Program-made: the position numbers and the translations under genes
Notes under the pieces: model-generated
Told to the model about the DNA's origin: nothing
The model's database searches: none
What the model saw: the letters and a program-made list of their open reading frames with translations, nothing else
Shown here: positions 31,315 to 39,929 of the stretch, piece after piece
How the letters are laid out: each line of letters opens with the position of its first letter
Position numbering within the stretch: the stretch's first letter is position 1
From: Maricaulis sp048268525
GTDB lineage: Bacteria; Pseudomonadota; Alphaproteobacteria; Caulobacterales; Maricaulaceae
DNA: 64,000 nt
Reading direction: 5' to 3'
Assembly: GCF_048268525.1 (NCBI RefSeq)
Contig: NZ_JBLWVH010000008.1
Span: forward strand, 1-64,000

Positions 31315-32583
31315 TCAATATCGCCAGCCGAGCTCGACAAAGGCGGTCATCGACCTCTCTGTCTGCCGGGTACGCCCGGACGCCTGGATGAACGGCTCGC
31401 GCGTGGTCGCAGCCTGAACGCCGAACCCGATAAGGCCCGATTCTCCGACAAGGCGTGAAGTGGCAGCCTGCAATGTCTCGCCGTCGGCATGAATGAAATC
31501 ATCACTGAAGGCCGCAAACTCCAGCGCAGTCAGCCAATCGCCCTGCTCAAACCCGATCGAGGCCGACCAGGTCTCCAGGTCGCCATCACCGGCGACACCG
31601 TTATTGCTGCGCTGCCAGCGGCCGCCGGCCAGCCAGTCGTTCCAGCGCCAGGACAAACCCGCGTCGAGGCTTGAAACCGGTTCGAAACCGACAACGCCAT
31701 CAACCCCGCCCGCCTTGCTGGCGGCCGTGCTGAAGGCCCATTCGTGCTCGCCGCGGCGAAGGTTGTAGGTCAGGGAAAGCTCGGCCACTTCTGTGTTGAT
31801 CGCGCCGACCTGGCCTGTCTCGCCGATCCGGCGGGGACAGTATTCGATACCGCACTGGCTGACTTCCGGGGTAAAGGACGCCGCAATCCGGATCGTTCCC
31901 ACCGATGTCTCCTGCCCGAGCGCAATGGAGCGGAAGACCAGTTTCGGATCCTGACCGGAGAAGGGTGTTTCTGAACGGATTGCCGACCGGCCCCCCGCCT
32001 GGAGGTGACCACCATCAGCTCGAACAAGCCGGGCCGCAGCGGGGCCGCCAACAGGGTCCAGTCGGGCCGCACCCGCCCCATACCCAAGTCGCAACTCACC
32101 CCAGCCGGTGTCGGTGAAGAGATAGGCGTCGGAAATCATCGCGCGTACACGGCCACTGGAGCTGCTGCCGCCGCTGAAAAGGCCGCTGCCCGGCGCAATC
32201 GGAGTCATCAGCGACCCGCCGGGGCCAACCGCCGCACAATCCCCGGTTCCAGGCGGGCAGTCACCCACCCGGCCACCATGAGAATCTCCGGTCAGATCGC
32301 GCTCGGCATGGCCGGTGAGAACAAAGCCCCACCGGCGGCCGCTTTCGGTGAAGGTTTCGAAATCGAAACCCAGCTCGACATCCGCCAACGCTTCGGCGCC
32401 GCCATCGGGTGTATCGCCTGCCAACAGCACTAGGCCGATGTCGGCACGCCAGCTGACGGAGCTGACATCGTCGGCGGCAAACGGGTCATAATCAGGAAAA
32501 TCAGCGTCTTGTGCCGATGCCGGCGGGCCCGCAAGAGTTCCGGACAGAGCCGCGAAAAGTATCGCGCTTGTAGTCCGTTTCAT
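31315..32583 (-). CDS. outer-membrane beta-barrel (porin-like) protein
   Basis: The ATG at 32583 gives a signal peptide (MKRTTSAILFAALSGTLAG, cleavage near ASA-Q). The mature 400 residues alternate polar and hydrophobic residues in many short strands (SWRADIGLVLLAG, ELRLGYGAG, SVGTIRIAASF, AELSLTYNL, DAGLSWRW, GFGVQAATT) and end in ELGWRY, the terminal aromatic strand that the BAM complex recognises. This fits a general porin of the alphaproteobacterial type. A glycine/serine-rich loop sits around residues 120-135. No substrate can be inferred. It is divergent from the DUF3576 gene across 265 bp. Confidence 0.78.
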   Translation of the reverse strand: MKRTTSAILFAALSGTLAGPPASAQDADFPDYDPFAADDVSSVSWRADIGLVLLAGDTPDGGAEALADVELGFDFETFTESGRRWGFVLTGHAERDLTGDSHGGRVGDCPPGTGDCAAVGPGGSLMTPIAPGSGLFSGGSSSSGRVRAMISDAYLFTDTGWGELRLGYGAGAARLDPVGGPAAARLVRADGGHLQAGGRSAIRSETPFSGQDPKLVFRSIALGQETSVGTIRIAASFTPEVSQCGIEYCPRRIGETGQVGAINTEVAELSLTYNLRRGEHEWAFSTAASKAGGVDGVVGFEPVSSLDAGLSWRWNDWLAGGRWQRSNNGVAGDGDLETWSASIGFEQGDWLTALEFAAFSDDFIHADGETLQAATSRLVGESGLIGFGVQAATTREPFIQASGRTRQTERSMTAFVELGWRY

Positions 32584-32848
32584 CGCTCGCGGTCCCGCCG
32601 ATCGGCCCCGTCCCCCCGGACGTCGCGCCTTACAGGAGGTGAGCACGGCCTTCCGGTCAAGCGTCCGGATTGGGTTCGATGCGTGTTCACGCAAACATGT
32701 TGCAGGTTTGTCACTCCTTGGTGGGTGCCTTTCGTCGCTGGCGCGCACGGATTCGCGTGTTATACAAACCACTCTAAATCTGAGGCGCATTCGCGTCCTG
32801 CAGTTTCTCGTGCGTTTTCGCCGTCTTGTTTCGAAGGAGTCACGGCAC

Positions 32849-33343
32849 ATGTCGGACCGTCGGATTCTTGGATTGATCCTTTCTGCCGCCATTCTTGCAC
32901 TTCCGGCCTGCGCCTCGCGCAACGCCGAAGCGGCGGAATCATCATCGGAATCGTCCGGATTCCGCTTGCCTTCGCTTCCCAACCCGCTCGCCAGCAACCG
33001 CGTGGTCGAGCCTGAGGGCATCGGCGTCAATGGTTATCTGTGGCGTGCCAGCCTGGACACGATCAGCTTCATGCCCCTGGCTGAAGTGGATCCGTTCGGC
33101 GGCGTCATTGTCACCGATTGGTACGCCAATCCGCAAATGGCCAGCGAGCGCTTCAAGCTGACCGTCTACATTCTCGATACACGCCTGCGCGCTGACGCCT
33201 TGGCCGTCAGCGTATTCCGTCAGGTGCGCAGTGAGAGCGGAGAATGGATCGACGCGGAGACAGGCGCCCAGACGGCGTACGACATCGAGAACGCCATCCT
33301 GACCCGTGCGCGCCAGCTGCGGATTTCGCAACTGGAAAACTAG
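32849..33343 (+). CDS. DUF3576-family lipoprotein
   Basis: A 164-residue protein starting at the ATG at 32849, with AAGGAG about 9 bases upstream. The signal peptide ends in a lipobox (ILALPAC, cysteine at about residue 21). The mature part contains the DUF3576 core: GIGVNGYLWRASLDTISFMPL, DPFGGVIVTDWYANP, FKLTVYILDTRLRADALAVSVFRQ. The family is common in alphaproteobacteria, usually beside leuS and lptE, and is thought to be outer-membrane associated with unknown function. leuS starts 55 bp downstream, so one leuS-lptE-holA operon is likely. Confidence 0.88.
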   Translation: MSDRRILGLILSAAILALPACASRNAEAAESSSESSGFRLPSLPNPLASNRVVEPEGIGVNGYLWRASLDTISFMPLAEVDPFGGVIVTDWYANPQMASERFKLTVYILDTRLRADALAVSVFRQVRSESGEWIDAETGAQTAYDIENAILTRARQLRISQLEN

Positions 33344-33398
33344 ACCGGCTGCACAGGCTGATCGCATACCGGGGGCGCGGCGCGGCCGCGGGCCAGAC

Positions 33399-35996
33399 AT
33401 GACACGATACAATCCTCGCGAAGCCGAACCCAAGTGGCAATCGGCCTGGGATGCCTGTGATGCATTCAAGGCCATTGGCCCCAGCGCATCCAACGACAAG
33501 CCCAAATACTACGTCCTCGAGATGTTTCCCTACCCGTCCGGGCGGATCCATGTCGGGCACTCGCGCAATTATACGATGGGCGATGTGGTCGCTCGCTATA
33601 AGCGCGCGCGCGGGTTTGACGTGCTGCATCCGATGGGCTGGGACGCGTTTGGCCTGCCGGCCGAGAATGCTGCCCGTGATCGCGGCGTCCATCCGGGCGC
33701 CTGGACCCATGACAATATCGACGCCATGCGGGGCCAGCTGCAGCGCCTGGGCCTGGCGCTTGACTGGAGCCGCGAGATCGCGACCTGCGATCCGGCCTAT
33801 TACCGTCACCAGCAGGCCATCTTCCTGAAACTGATGGAACGCGGTCTGCTTCACCGCAAGACGGCCAAGGTCAATTGGGACCCGGTCGACCAGACCGTAC
33901 TGGCCAATGAGCAAGTTATCGATGGCCGCGGCTGGCGCTCTGGCGCCCTGGTCGTTCAGCGTGAGCTGGACCAGTGGTTCTTCAAGATCACCGAATACGC
34001 CGACGAACTGACCGACGCGCTCGACGAGCTGGACCGCTGGCCGGACAAGGTCCGTACCATGCAGTCCAACTGGATTGGCCGGTCCCGCGGCGCGGAGGTG
34101 AGCTTTCCGCTCACCGATACAGGCCTGGCCGAGCAGTTCGGCGCCACCATCGATGTTTTCACGACCCGTCCCGATACCCTGTTCGGAGCCAGTTTCCTGG
34201 CGCTCGCGCCCGATCACCCCATCGTCAAGGCATTAGCCGCCGATGATCCGGAGATCGATCGCTTCATGCATGAATGCGCCCGCATGGGCACGACGGCCGA
34301 AGAAATCGAAAAAGCGCCCAAGCGCGGCGTTGATCTGGGCATCACGGTCCGTCATCCCTTTGACGAGAAATGGGAATTGCCGGTCTGGTCAGCGAATTTC
34401 GTGCTCTCCGGCTACGGCACGGGCGCTATTTTCGGCTCCCCCGCCGGAGACCAGCGCGACCTCGACTTTGCCCGGAAATACGACCTCGCCGTACAGCCGG
34501 TCGTCCTGCCGCCCGAGGCGAGCGCGGACACGCATGCGATCGAAGACGAGGCCTATACCGGGCCCGGCACGATCTACAATTCCCGCTTTCTGGACGGTCT
34601 TTCAACAGCCGACGCGCTGGAGCGTGCGATCACCGAGCTGGAAGCCCGCAAGCTTGGCAAGGGTGCGACCAGCTATCGCCTTCGCGACTGGCTGGTCTCA
34701 CGGCAGCGATATTGGGGTTGCCCGATCCCGGTCATTCATTGTGCGGATTGCGGCGTCGTTCCGGTGCCGGAGGACCAGCTGCCGGTTGTCCTGCCCGAAG
34801 ACGTCACCTTCGATCACCCGAGCAACCCGCTGGAGCGCCATCCGACCTGGAAGAATGCCGACTGTCCCAAGTGCGGCAAAGCGGGTCGCCGCGAAACCGA
34901 TACGCTGGATACCTTTGTCTGCTCGTCCTGGTATTTCCTGCGCTTCACCTCACCCTGGTCCGAGGACACACCCTTCCTGGCCAGCGATGCCGAGCACTGG
35001 ATGCCGGTTGACCAGTATGTCGGTGGTATCGAACACGCCATCCTGCATCTGCTATATGCCCGCTTCTTCACCCGGGCCCTGAACGACGCCGGCCTGATGA
35101 ACATGAAGTCGGGCGAACCCTTCGCCGGCTTGTTCACGCAAGGGATGGTAACGCACGAAACCTACAAGTCTGCCGAAGGCAAGTGGCTGGCGCCGGAGGA
35201 GGTCGACCTTCGCAAGGACGGCGCCGTGGAATTGGCGACCGGCAAACCGGTCTCCGTCGGCGCCATCGAGAAAATGTCCAAGTCGAAAAAGAATGTGGTC
35301 GATCTGGACGCTTTCATCGAAAGCTACGGCGCGGACGCCGTGCGCTGGTTTGTCCTGTCGGACTCACCGCCGGAGCGGGACGTCGAATACACCGACAGCG
35401 GTGTTGAAGGCGTCTGGCGCTTTGTCCAGCGACTGTGGACGACGGTCACCTCCCTTCCGGACGGAGCTCCCGGCCCGCTGACCATCGCAACAGAGGCTTC
35501 CGGACCCGCGCTCGAGATCCGGCGGGCAGCCCACAAGGCCCTGCACGCGGTCACCGACGCGATTGAGGGCTTCCGCTTCAACTCTGCCGTCGCCCAGGTT
35601 CATGATCTGGTCAATGTACTTCGGAAGTTCGAGCCGTCCGACGCAATCGGAACTGCGGCCAAGGCCGAAGCGCTGGGTATCCTGACCCGCATCATCGCGC
35701 CTTTTGTGCCCCACCTGGCCGAAGAATGCTGGGAAACGCTTGGCGGGGAAGGCCTGGTGATTGACGCGGCGTGGCCCGAAGCCGATCCGGCCTTGCTGGT
35801 CGAGGACAGCGTCACCCTGCCGGTTCAGGTCAATGGCAAGCGCCGGACGGAAGTCACGGCGCCAAAGGGAGCCGGCCAGGATGCCATCCAGGAGTTGGTG
35901 ATGTCCGACCCGGCGGTCCAGCGCGCGCTGGAAGGGCTTACCGTCCGCAAGGTTATCGTGGTACCTGATCGTATCGTGAATATCGTCGCAGGATAG
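33399..35996 (+). CDS. leuS: leucyl-tRNA synthetase
   Basis: An 865-residue class I synthetase of standard length. The HIGH-type motif is YPSGRIHVGHSRNY, followed by MGWDAFGLPAENAA. The CP1 editing domain includes TTRPDTLFGASFLALAPDHP (in part) and the GYGTGAIFGSPAGDQRD editing site. The KMSKS loop reads EKMSKSKKNVVDLD, and the C-terminal anticodon-binding and appended domains complete it. The ATG at 33399 gives the canonical MTRYNPREAEPKWQ start; the frame is open further upstream inside the DUF3576 tail region. It charges tRNA-Leu and proofreads isoleucine-like errors. Confidence 0.97.
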   Translation: MTRYNPREAEPKWQSAWDACDAFKAIGPSASNDKPKYYVLEMFPYPSGRIHVGHSRNYTMGDVVARYKRARGFDVLHPMGWDAFGLPAENAARDRGVHPGAWTHDNIDAMRGQLQRLGLALDWSREIATCDPAYYRHQQAIFLKLMERGLLHRKTAKVNWDPVDQTVLANEQVIDGRGWRSGALVVQRELDQWFFKITEYADELTDALDELDRWPDKVRTMQSNWIGRSRGAEVSFPLTDTGLAEQFGATIDVFTTRPDTLFGASFLALAPDHPIVKALAADDPEIDRFMHECARMGTTAEEIEKAPKRGVDLGITVRHPFDEKWELPVWSANFVLSGYGTGAIFGSPAGDQRDLDFARKYDLAVQPVVLPPEASADTHAIEDEAYTGPGTIYNSRFLDGLSTADALERAITELEARKLGKGATSYRLRDWLVSRQRYWGCPIPVIHCADCGVVPVPEDQLPVVLPEDVTFDHPSNPLERHPTWKNADCPKCGKAGRRETDTLDTFVCSSWYFLRFTSPWSEDTPFLASDAEHWMPVDQYVGGIEHAILHLLYARFFTRALNDAGLMNMKSGEPFAGLFTQGMVTHETYKSAEGKWLAPEEVDLRKDGAVELATGKPVSVGAIEKMSKSKKNVVDLDAFIESYGADAVRWFVLSDSPPERDVEYTDSGVEGVWRFVQRLWTTVTSLPDGAPGPLTIATEASGPALEIRRAAHKALHAVTDAIEGFRFNSAVAQVHDLVNVLRKFEPSDAIGTAAKAEALGILTRIIAPFVPHLAEECWETLGGEGLVIDAAWPEADPALLVEDSVTLPVQVNGKRRTEVTAPKGAGQDAIQELVMSDPAVQRALEGLTVRKVIVVPDRIVNIVAG

Positions 35997-36000
35997 AATC

Positions 36001-36504
36001 ATGCGTTCCAGCCGCCGTGCACTTCTTGTCGGTCTCGTCGTTTCGACGGGCTTGACCCTGTCCGCCTGCGGCTTCTCGCCAATGTATGGCGGGGCGGGCG
36101 TGAACAATGCCTTGTCTGAAATCCGGGTTGAGACCGGGCGGGAGCAGGTTGATTTCCACTTGCAGGAAGCCTTGCTCGATCGCATGGGCGCACGGCATGC
36201 AAGCGGCCCTTATCTCCTTCGCACTGAAAGCGAGACCACACGCTCGGCACTCGGCGTCGGAACCGACGCGGCCGTATCACGTTACGCCATCGGTCTGGCG
36301 GTTGATTATGAGTTGTTGCGCGAGGGCGAAAGCGTGCCTGTCGTGTCAGGGACTGTCCAGACCGAAGCATCCTACAATGTGCCCCAATCGATCTATGCGT
36401 CCGTTGCTGCGGAACGAAACGCGACGGAGCGGTCTGCACAGCTCGCGGCCGAACGTATCGCCAACCAGCTCGTGCGAGCGCTTCAGGACGCCGACACCCA
36501 GTGA
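36001..36504 (+). CDS. lptE: LPS-assembly lipoprotein LptE
   Basis: A 167-residue lipoprotein: signal peptide RRALLVGLVVSTGLTLSACGFSPMYGG (in part) with lipobox LSAC and the family-typical CGFxPxYG start of the mature protein. The remainder (EIRVETGREQVDFHLQEALLDRMG, YAIGLAVDYELL, ASVAAERNATERSAQLAAERIANQLVRAL quoted in pieces) matches alphaproteobacterial LptE. LptE plugs the LptD barrel that inserts LPS into the outer membrane. It starts 4 bp after leuS and overlaps holA by 4 bp, the same leuS-lptE-holA order as in other proteobacteria. Confidence 0.9.
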   Translation: MRSSRRALLVGLVVSTGLTLSACGFSPMYGGAGVNNALSEIRVETGREQVDFHLQEALLDRMGARHASGPYLLRTESETTRSALGVGTDAAVSRYAIGLAVDYELLREGESVPVVSGTVQTEASYNVPQSIYASVAAERNATERSAQLAAERIANQLVRALQDADTQ

Positions 36505-37553
36505 AGGCGTCTGCGCGCGAAGCCGATGCCCGCGTCAATAATCCGGACCCGTCGATCCGCGCCTATCTGATTTACGGTCCCGATCGAGGCCTGACCCATG
36601 AGCGGGCCCAGACGCTGGTCCGGGCGATCCTTGAGGATCCCGACGATCCCTTCGCTTTGACCCAACTCACCGAGGAAGACCTGAAGTCCGACCCGGCTGG
36701 CCTTGCCGATGCGATGGCTGCCATGTCACTGACAGGTGGAAAGCGTCTGGTCCGGGTCCGACTGACCGGTGAAACCGGAAGCGGGCCGATCATCGAGATT
36801 ATCAAGGGTCTGGAGAGCGGCTCTCAGACGGCGGAAGCTGTGCTGCTGGTCGAATCCGGCGATCTAGCGCCGCGAGGGAAGCTCCGAAAAACCTTTGAAC
36901 CTGCAAAAAATGCAATAACGATAGCTTGTTATGCCGATACGTCTCATTCACTCGAATCACTGTGTGAAGACATGCTAAAGGTAGAGGGGCTCGAACTTGC
37001 ACGCGAAGCGCGTGCAGCGTGGCTTCCGCGCCTTGAGGGAGATCGTGCCCTGGCCCGAGGCGAGATCGAGAAGCTGATTCTCTACAAGGGACTTCAGTCC
37101 CAGCGCGCTGAGGGCGACGATGTGATCACGCGCGACGACATCGAAGCCGTCGCGGCCGATCAGGGCGAGGCTCAACTCGATGCCGTTCTGGCGCCGGCCC
37201 TGCTCGGCTTACTGACAAAAGCTGACAGTGCCTATCATCGATCGATCACGGCTGGCGGTTCAGCCGTTGGAATCCTGCGCGCGCTGCAGCGCCGCCTCGA
37301 CCAGCTTGGTGCCGTCCATGCTGCAGGCGGAAACGATGGCGCGATGGCGCGCAGCGGCGCCCCGCGATACGGACCACAAGCCGATGCCTTCAAGCGTCAA
37401 TTGTCACTGTGGCGTGGTCGTCGTCTGGAGCATGCCCGCCAGCTCGCTTTCGACGCCGAACGGGCCGTCAAACGGTCCGGGGCTCCGGCCGAAGCGCTTG
37501 TCGGTGATCTTCTGCTGAGGCTGGCGCGCGGCGCCGCCCAGATGGCGCGCTGA
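36501..37553 (+). CDS. holA: DNA polymerase III delta subunit
   Basis: A 350-residue HolA protein: AYLIYGPDRGLTHERAQTLV is the degenerate nucleotide-loop region, MSLTGGKRLVRVRLTGET the next domain, AWLPRLEGDRALARGEIEKLILY the clamp-loader hinge, and ITAGGSAVGILRALQRRLDQL the C-terminal collar helix. Delta opens the beta sliding clamp. The start is a GTG overlapping the lptE stop (GTGA), implying coupled translation. It is convergent with parB, and the two stop codons touch head to head (TGATCA at 37551-37556). Confidence 0.9.
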   Translation: MKASAREADARVNNPDPSIRAYLIYGPDRGLTHERAQTLVRAILEDPDDPFALTQLTEEDLKSDPAGLADAMAAMSLTGGKRLVRVRLTGETGSGPIIEIIKGLESGSQTAEAVLLVESGDLAPRGKLRKTFEPAKNAITIACYADTSHSLESLCEDMLKVEGLELAREARAAWLPRLEGDRALARGEIEKLILYKGLQSQRAEGDDVITRDDIEAVAADQGEAQLDAVLAPALLGLLTKADSAYHRSITAGGSAVGILRALQRRLDQLGAVHAAGGNDGAMARSGAPRYGPQADAFKRQLSLWRGRRLEHARQLAFDAERAVKRSGAPAEALVGDLLLRLARGAAQMAR

Positions 37554-38474
37554 TCAGCGGACCCCTTCGGCACTGAGCCGTCGACACACATCATCCAGCT
37601 GTTCGAGCGTTTTGTACTGCACGCGCAACTCGCCGCCCTTGCTGCCGTGTTTGATTTCCACGGCCAGGCCCAATCGAGCGGTGATATCGGCTTCCAGAGC
37701 GCGCGTATCAGCATCCTTGGCTGCACTTTCACGCCCGCCGCCCTTGCTCTCCGGTGCAGGCGGATTGTGCGCGTCACGGGCCAGTTTCTCGGCTTCGCGA
37801 ACCGACAATCCACGCGCAATGATAAGCTCGCACAGTGCCTCCGGGTCCGGGGCACTGGCAATCGCCCGGGCATGGCCCGCCGAAATCTGCCCGCTCGCCA
37901 GGTGTGCGAGGACTGGATCCGGCAGCGACAGAAGCCGCATCATGTTGGCGACATGGCTGCGGCTCTTCGACACGGCGTGGGCGACGTCTTCCTGGGTGTG
38001 ACCGAAGCGGTCGATCAGCTGGCGATAGGCTTGCGCCTCTTCGACCGGGTTAAGATCGGCGCGCTGAACATTCTCGACAATGCCGATTTCCAGCGTTTCC
38101 CGATCTGTAAGCTCTCGGACAAGCGCCGGCACCTCATGCAAACGGGCCCGTTGCGCAGCGCGCCAGCGACGTTCTCCGGCAACAATCTGGAACCGCTCCC
38201 CGCCATCAACAGGTCGCACCAGGATCGGCTGGACAATGCCCTTGTCAGCGATTGATTCCGCAAGGGCATTGAGCTCAGGCTCGGTAATGGTCTTACGGGG
38301 CTGGTCCGGGTTCGGCGCGATCAACTCGATCGGGATCATGCGCACGCCATCGCGTGAGGGTGTTGTGGCAGGTGAGGTTTGGGCGTCCGGCGCGCTATAG
38401 CCCTCGGTATCAGTCTCGCCGAGCAGGGCCGAAAGACCGCGGCCCAGACGTTTGTTCTTTTCGCTGGCGCTCAT
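37554..38474 (-). CDS. parB: chromosome partitioning protein ParB
   Basis: A 306-residue ParB/Spo0J protein. The N-terminal CTPase/ParB domain carries IPIELIAPNPDQPRKT and FQIVAGERRWRAAQRA (the GERRxRA arginine-rich motif), the central helix-turn-helix is TQEDVAHAVSKSRSHVANMMRLL, and a C-terminal dimer domain ends LRVQYKTLEQLDDVCRRL. It loads on parS and slides as a clamp. The parS sites at 39882 and 41875 lie 1.4 and 3.4 kb away. It follows parA with a 4-bp ATGA overlap. Confidence 0.96.
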   Translation of the reverse strand: MSASEKNKRLGRGLSALLGETDTEGYSAPDAQTSPATTPSRDGVRMIPIELIAPNPDQPRKTITEPELNALAESIADKGIVQPILVRPVDGGERFQIVAGERRWRAAQRARLHEVPALVRELTDRETLEIGIVENVQRADLNPVEEAQAYRQLIDRFGHTQEDVAHAVSKSRSHVANMMRLLSLPDPVLAHLASGQISAGHARAIASAPDPEALCELIIARGLSVREAEKLARDAHNPPAPESKGGGRESAAKDADTRALEADITARLGLAVEIKHGSKGGELRVQYKTLEQLDDVCRRLSAEGVR

Positions 38475-39328
38475 GCTTCCACACCCTGTTCTTCACGATG
38501 ACGTTTGCGTTCTTGCTGGACGATTTCCTTGGCCAGGCTGATATAGGCCTGTGATCCGGAACATTGCAGATCGTAGAGCAGGACCGGCTTGCCGACTGAC
38601 GGAGCCTCAGAGACCCTGACATTGCGCGGAATGACCGTTTTATAGACCTTGTCGCCAAAGTGCTCGCGCACATCTGCCGCAACCTCGGCCGACAGGTTGT
38701 TGCGGCTGTCATACATGGTCAGAACCACGCCCTGGATATCGAGGCGGGAATTCAGATGGCCACGCACCCGCTCGACCGTCTTGAGAAGCTGGGACAGGCC
38801 CTCTAGCGCAAAGAATTCACACTGCAGCGGTACCAGAATGGAATCAGCGGCGGTCAAGGAGTTCACGGTAAGAACATTCAAAGAAGGCGGACAATCAATC
38901 AGGATGTAATCGAGTGCCGCTGCGTCAGGCCCCAGCGCCTGCATGCTTTGATCGATCGCCCGCTTGAGGCGGTAGGAACGGCGCTGATCATCAGCCAGTT
39001 CGAGCTCGGCTCCTGACAAAAGCTCGTCAGACGGAACAATGCTCAATCCCGGAACAACTGTTGACGCCATGGCAGACTTGAGAGAATCGCCCCCGACCAA
39101 AACGTCATAGGATGTCAGGGTGCGCTTGGCCGGTGGCACTCCGAGACCGGTGGAGGCATTGCCCTGGGGGTCGAGATCGATGATCGCGACCTTTTGTTTG
39201 ATGGCCGCGAGCGCCGTGCCCAGATTGATGGCCGTTGTGGTTTTACCCACGCCGCCCTTTTGGTTGGCGACAGCGATTACGCGGGGCGCCTTGGCGCGCT
39301 GGACGTCAGTTGGCACGTTCCACCTCAT
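38471..39328 (-). CDS. parA: chromosome partitioning ATPase ParA
   Basis: A 285-residue MinD/ParA ATPase: the deviant Walker A is VANQKGGVGKTTTAINLG, followed by KVAIIDLDPQGNASTGLG, LIDCPPSLNVLTVNSL (Walker B/switch II) and VLTMYDSRNNLSAEV. It forms the nucleoid gradient that pulls ParB-parS complexes. The ATG at 39328 overlaps the rsmG 3' end by 23 bp; a GTG at 39316 in the same frame is an alternative with the same core. The order rsmG-parA-parB on one strand is the usual origin-proximal arrangement. Confidence 0.96.
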   Translation of the reverse strand: MRWNVPTDVQRAKAPRVIAVANQKGGVGKTTTAINLGTALAAIKQKVAIIDLDPQGNASTGLGVPPAKRTLTSYDVLVGGDSLKSAMASTVVPGLSIVPSDELLSGAELELADDQRRSYRLKRAIDQSMQALGPDAAALDYILIDCPPSLNVLTVNSLTAADSILVPLQCEFFALEGLSQLLKTVERVRGHLNSRLDIQGVVLTMYDSRNNLSAEVAADVREHFGDKVYKTVIPRNVRVSEAPSVGKPVLLYDLQCSGSQAYISLAKEIVQQERKRHREEQGVEA

Positions 39329-39929
39329 GAATGCGCAGGATCACCCCGTCACTGGTACGACTGGGTATGACTTCACAATCGAATGTCCAGTGTTTACGGG
39401 CTTCGGTCAATTCATCGCGATAGTTTTGACCTTTGAAAAAAAGGCCTTGGGCCCTGTTATTCAACAAGGGCGAGACATACCCCAATAATTTATTCAACGG
39501 CGCGAAAGCCCTGGCAGTGACCAGATCAAAGCCTTCAGCCGGATCGAGCGTCTCGACACGAACCGATCGGGCATCCGCATCCAGGCCCAGTTCCGCAATG
39601 GTCTTGCGAAGGAAGGCGACTTTTTTGCCCACGGAATCGACCAAGATCACATGTGCGTCCTGGCCACGATCGCGAAAACCCAGGGCCAACGCAATGCCGG
39701 GGAAGCCGGCGCCGGCGCCGAGGTCCGCCACTTTGCTCACATCCGGACCGATATGGTCCATTAGCTGATAGCTGTCCATCGCATGGCGTGCCCAGAACTG
39801 GTCCAAGGTCGACCGTCCGACGAGATTTGTGTGGGCGTTTGTTTCAACCAACAGCGTCCGCCACGCCTCAAATCCATCGAGTGTTTCACGTGAAACACCG
39901 GCCTCACGACCAAAAGTTTCGCGATCCAT
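39306..39929 (-). CDS. rsmG: 16S rRNA (guanine-527-N7)-methyltransferase RsmG
   Basis: A 207-residue SAM methyltransferase: LVGRSTLDQFWARHAMDSYQL is the substrate entry motif, KVADLGAGAGFPGIALAL the SAM loop, VILVDSVGKKVAFLRKTIAELGL the second, and VTARAFAPLNKLL the fourth motif. It makes m7G527 in 16S rRNA; loss gives low-level streptomycin resistance. Codons 11-17 are formed from the bases of a perfect parS site (39882-39897), so this coding stretch is constrained twice. It starts directly after the mnmG stop and overlaps parA. Confidence 0.95.
   Translation of the reverse strand: MDRETFGREAGVSRETLDGFEAWRTLLVETNAHTNLVGRSTLDQFWARHAMDSYQLMDHIGPDVSKVADLGAGAGFPGIALALGFRDRGQDAHVILVDSVGKKVAFLRKTIAELGLDADARSVRVETLDPAEGFDLVTARAFAPLNKLLGYVSPLLNNRAQGLFFKGQNYRDELTEARKHWTFDCEVIPSRTSDGVILRIHEVERAN
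39882..39897. promoter_or_regulatory. parS site inside rsmG
   Basis: TGTTTCACGTGAAACA is an exact 16-bp palindrome identical to the consensus parS site bound by chromosomal ParB. It lies in the 5' part of the rsmG coding region, where it encodes Val-Ser-Arg-Glu-Thr. Confidence 0.95.
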
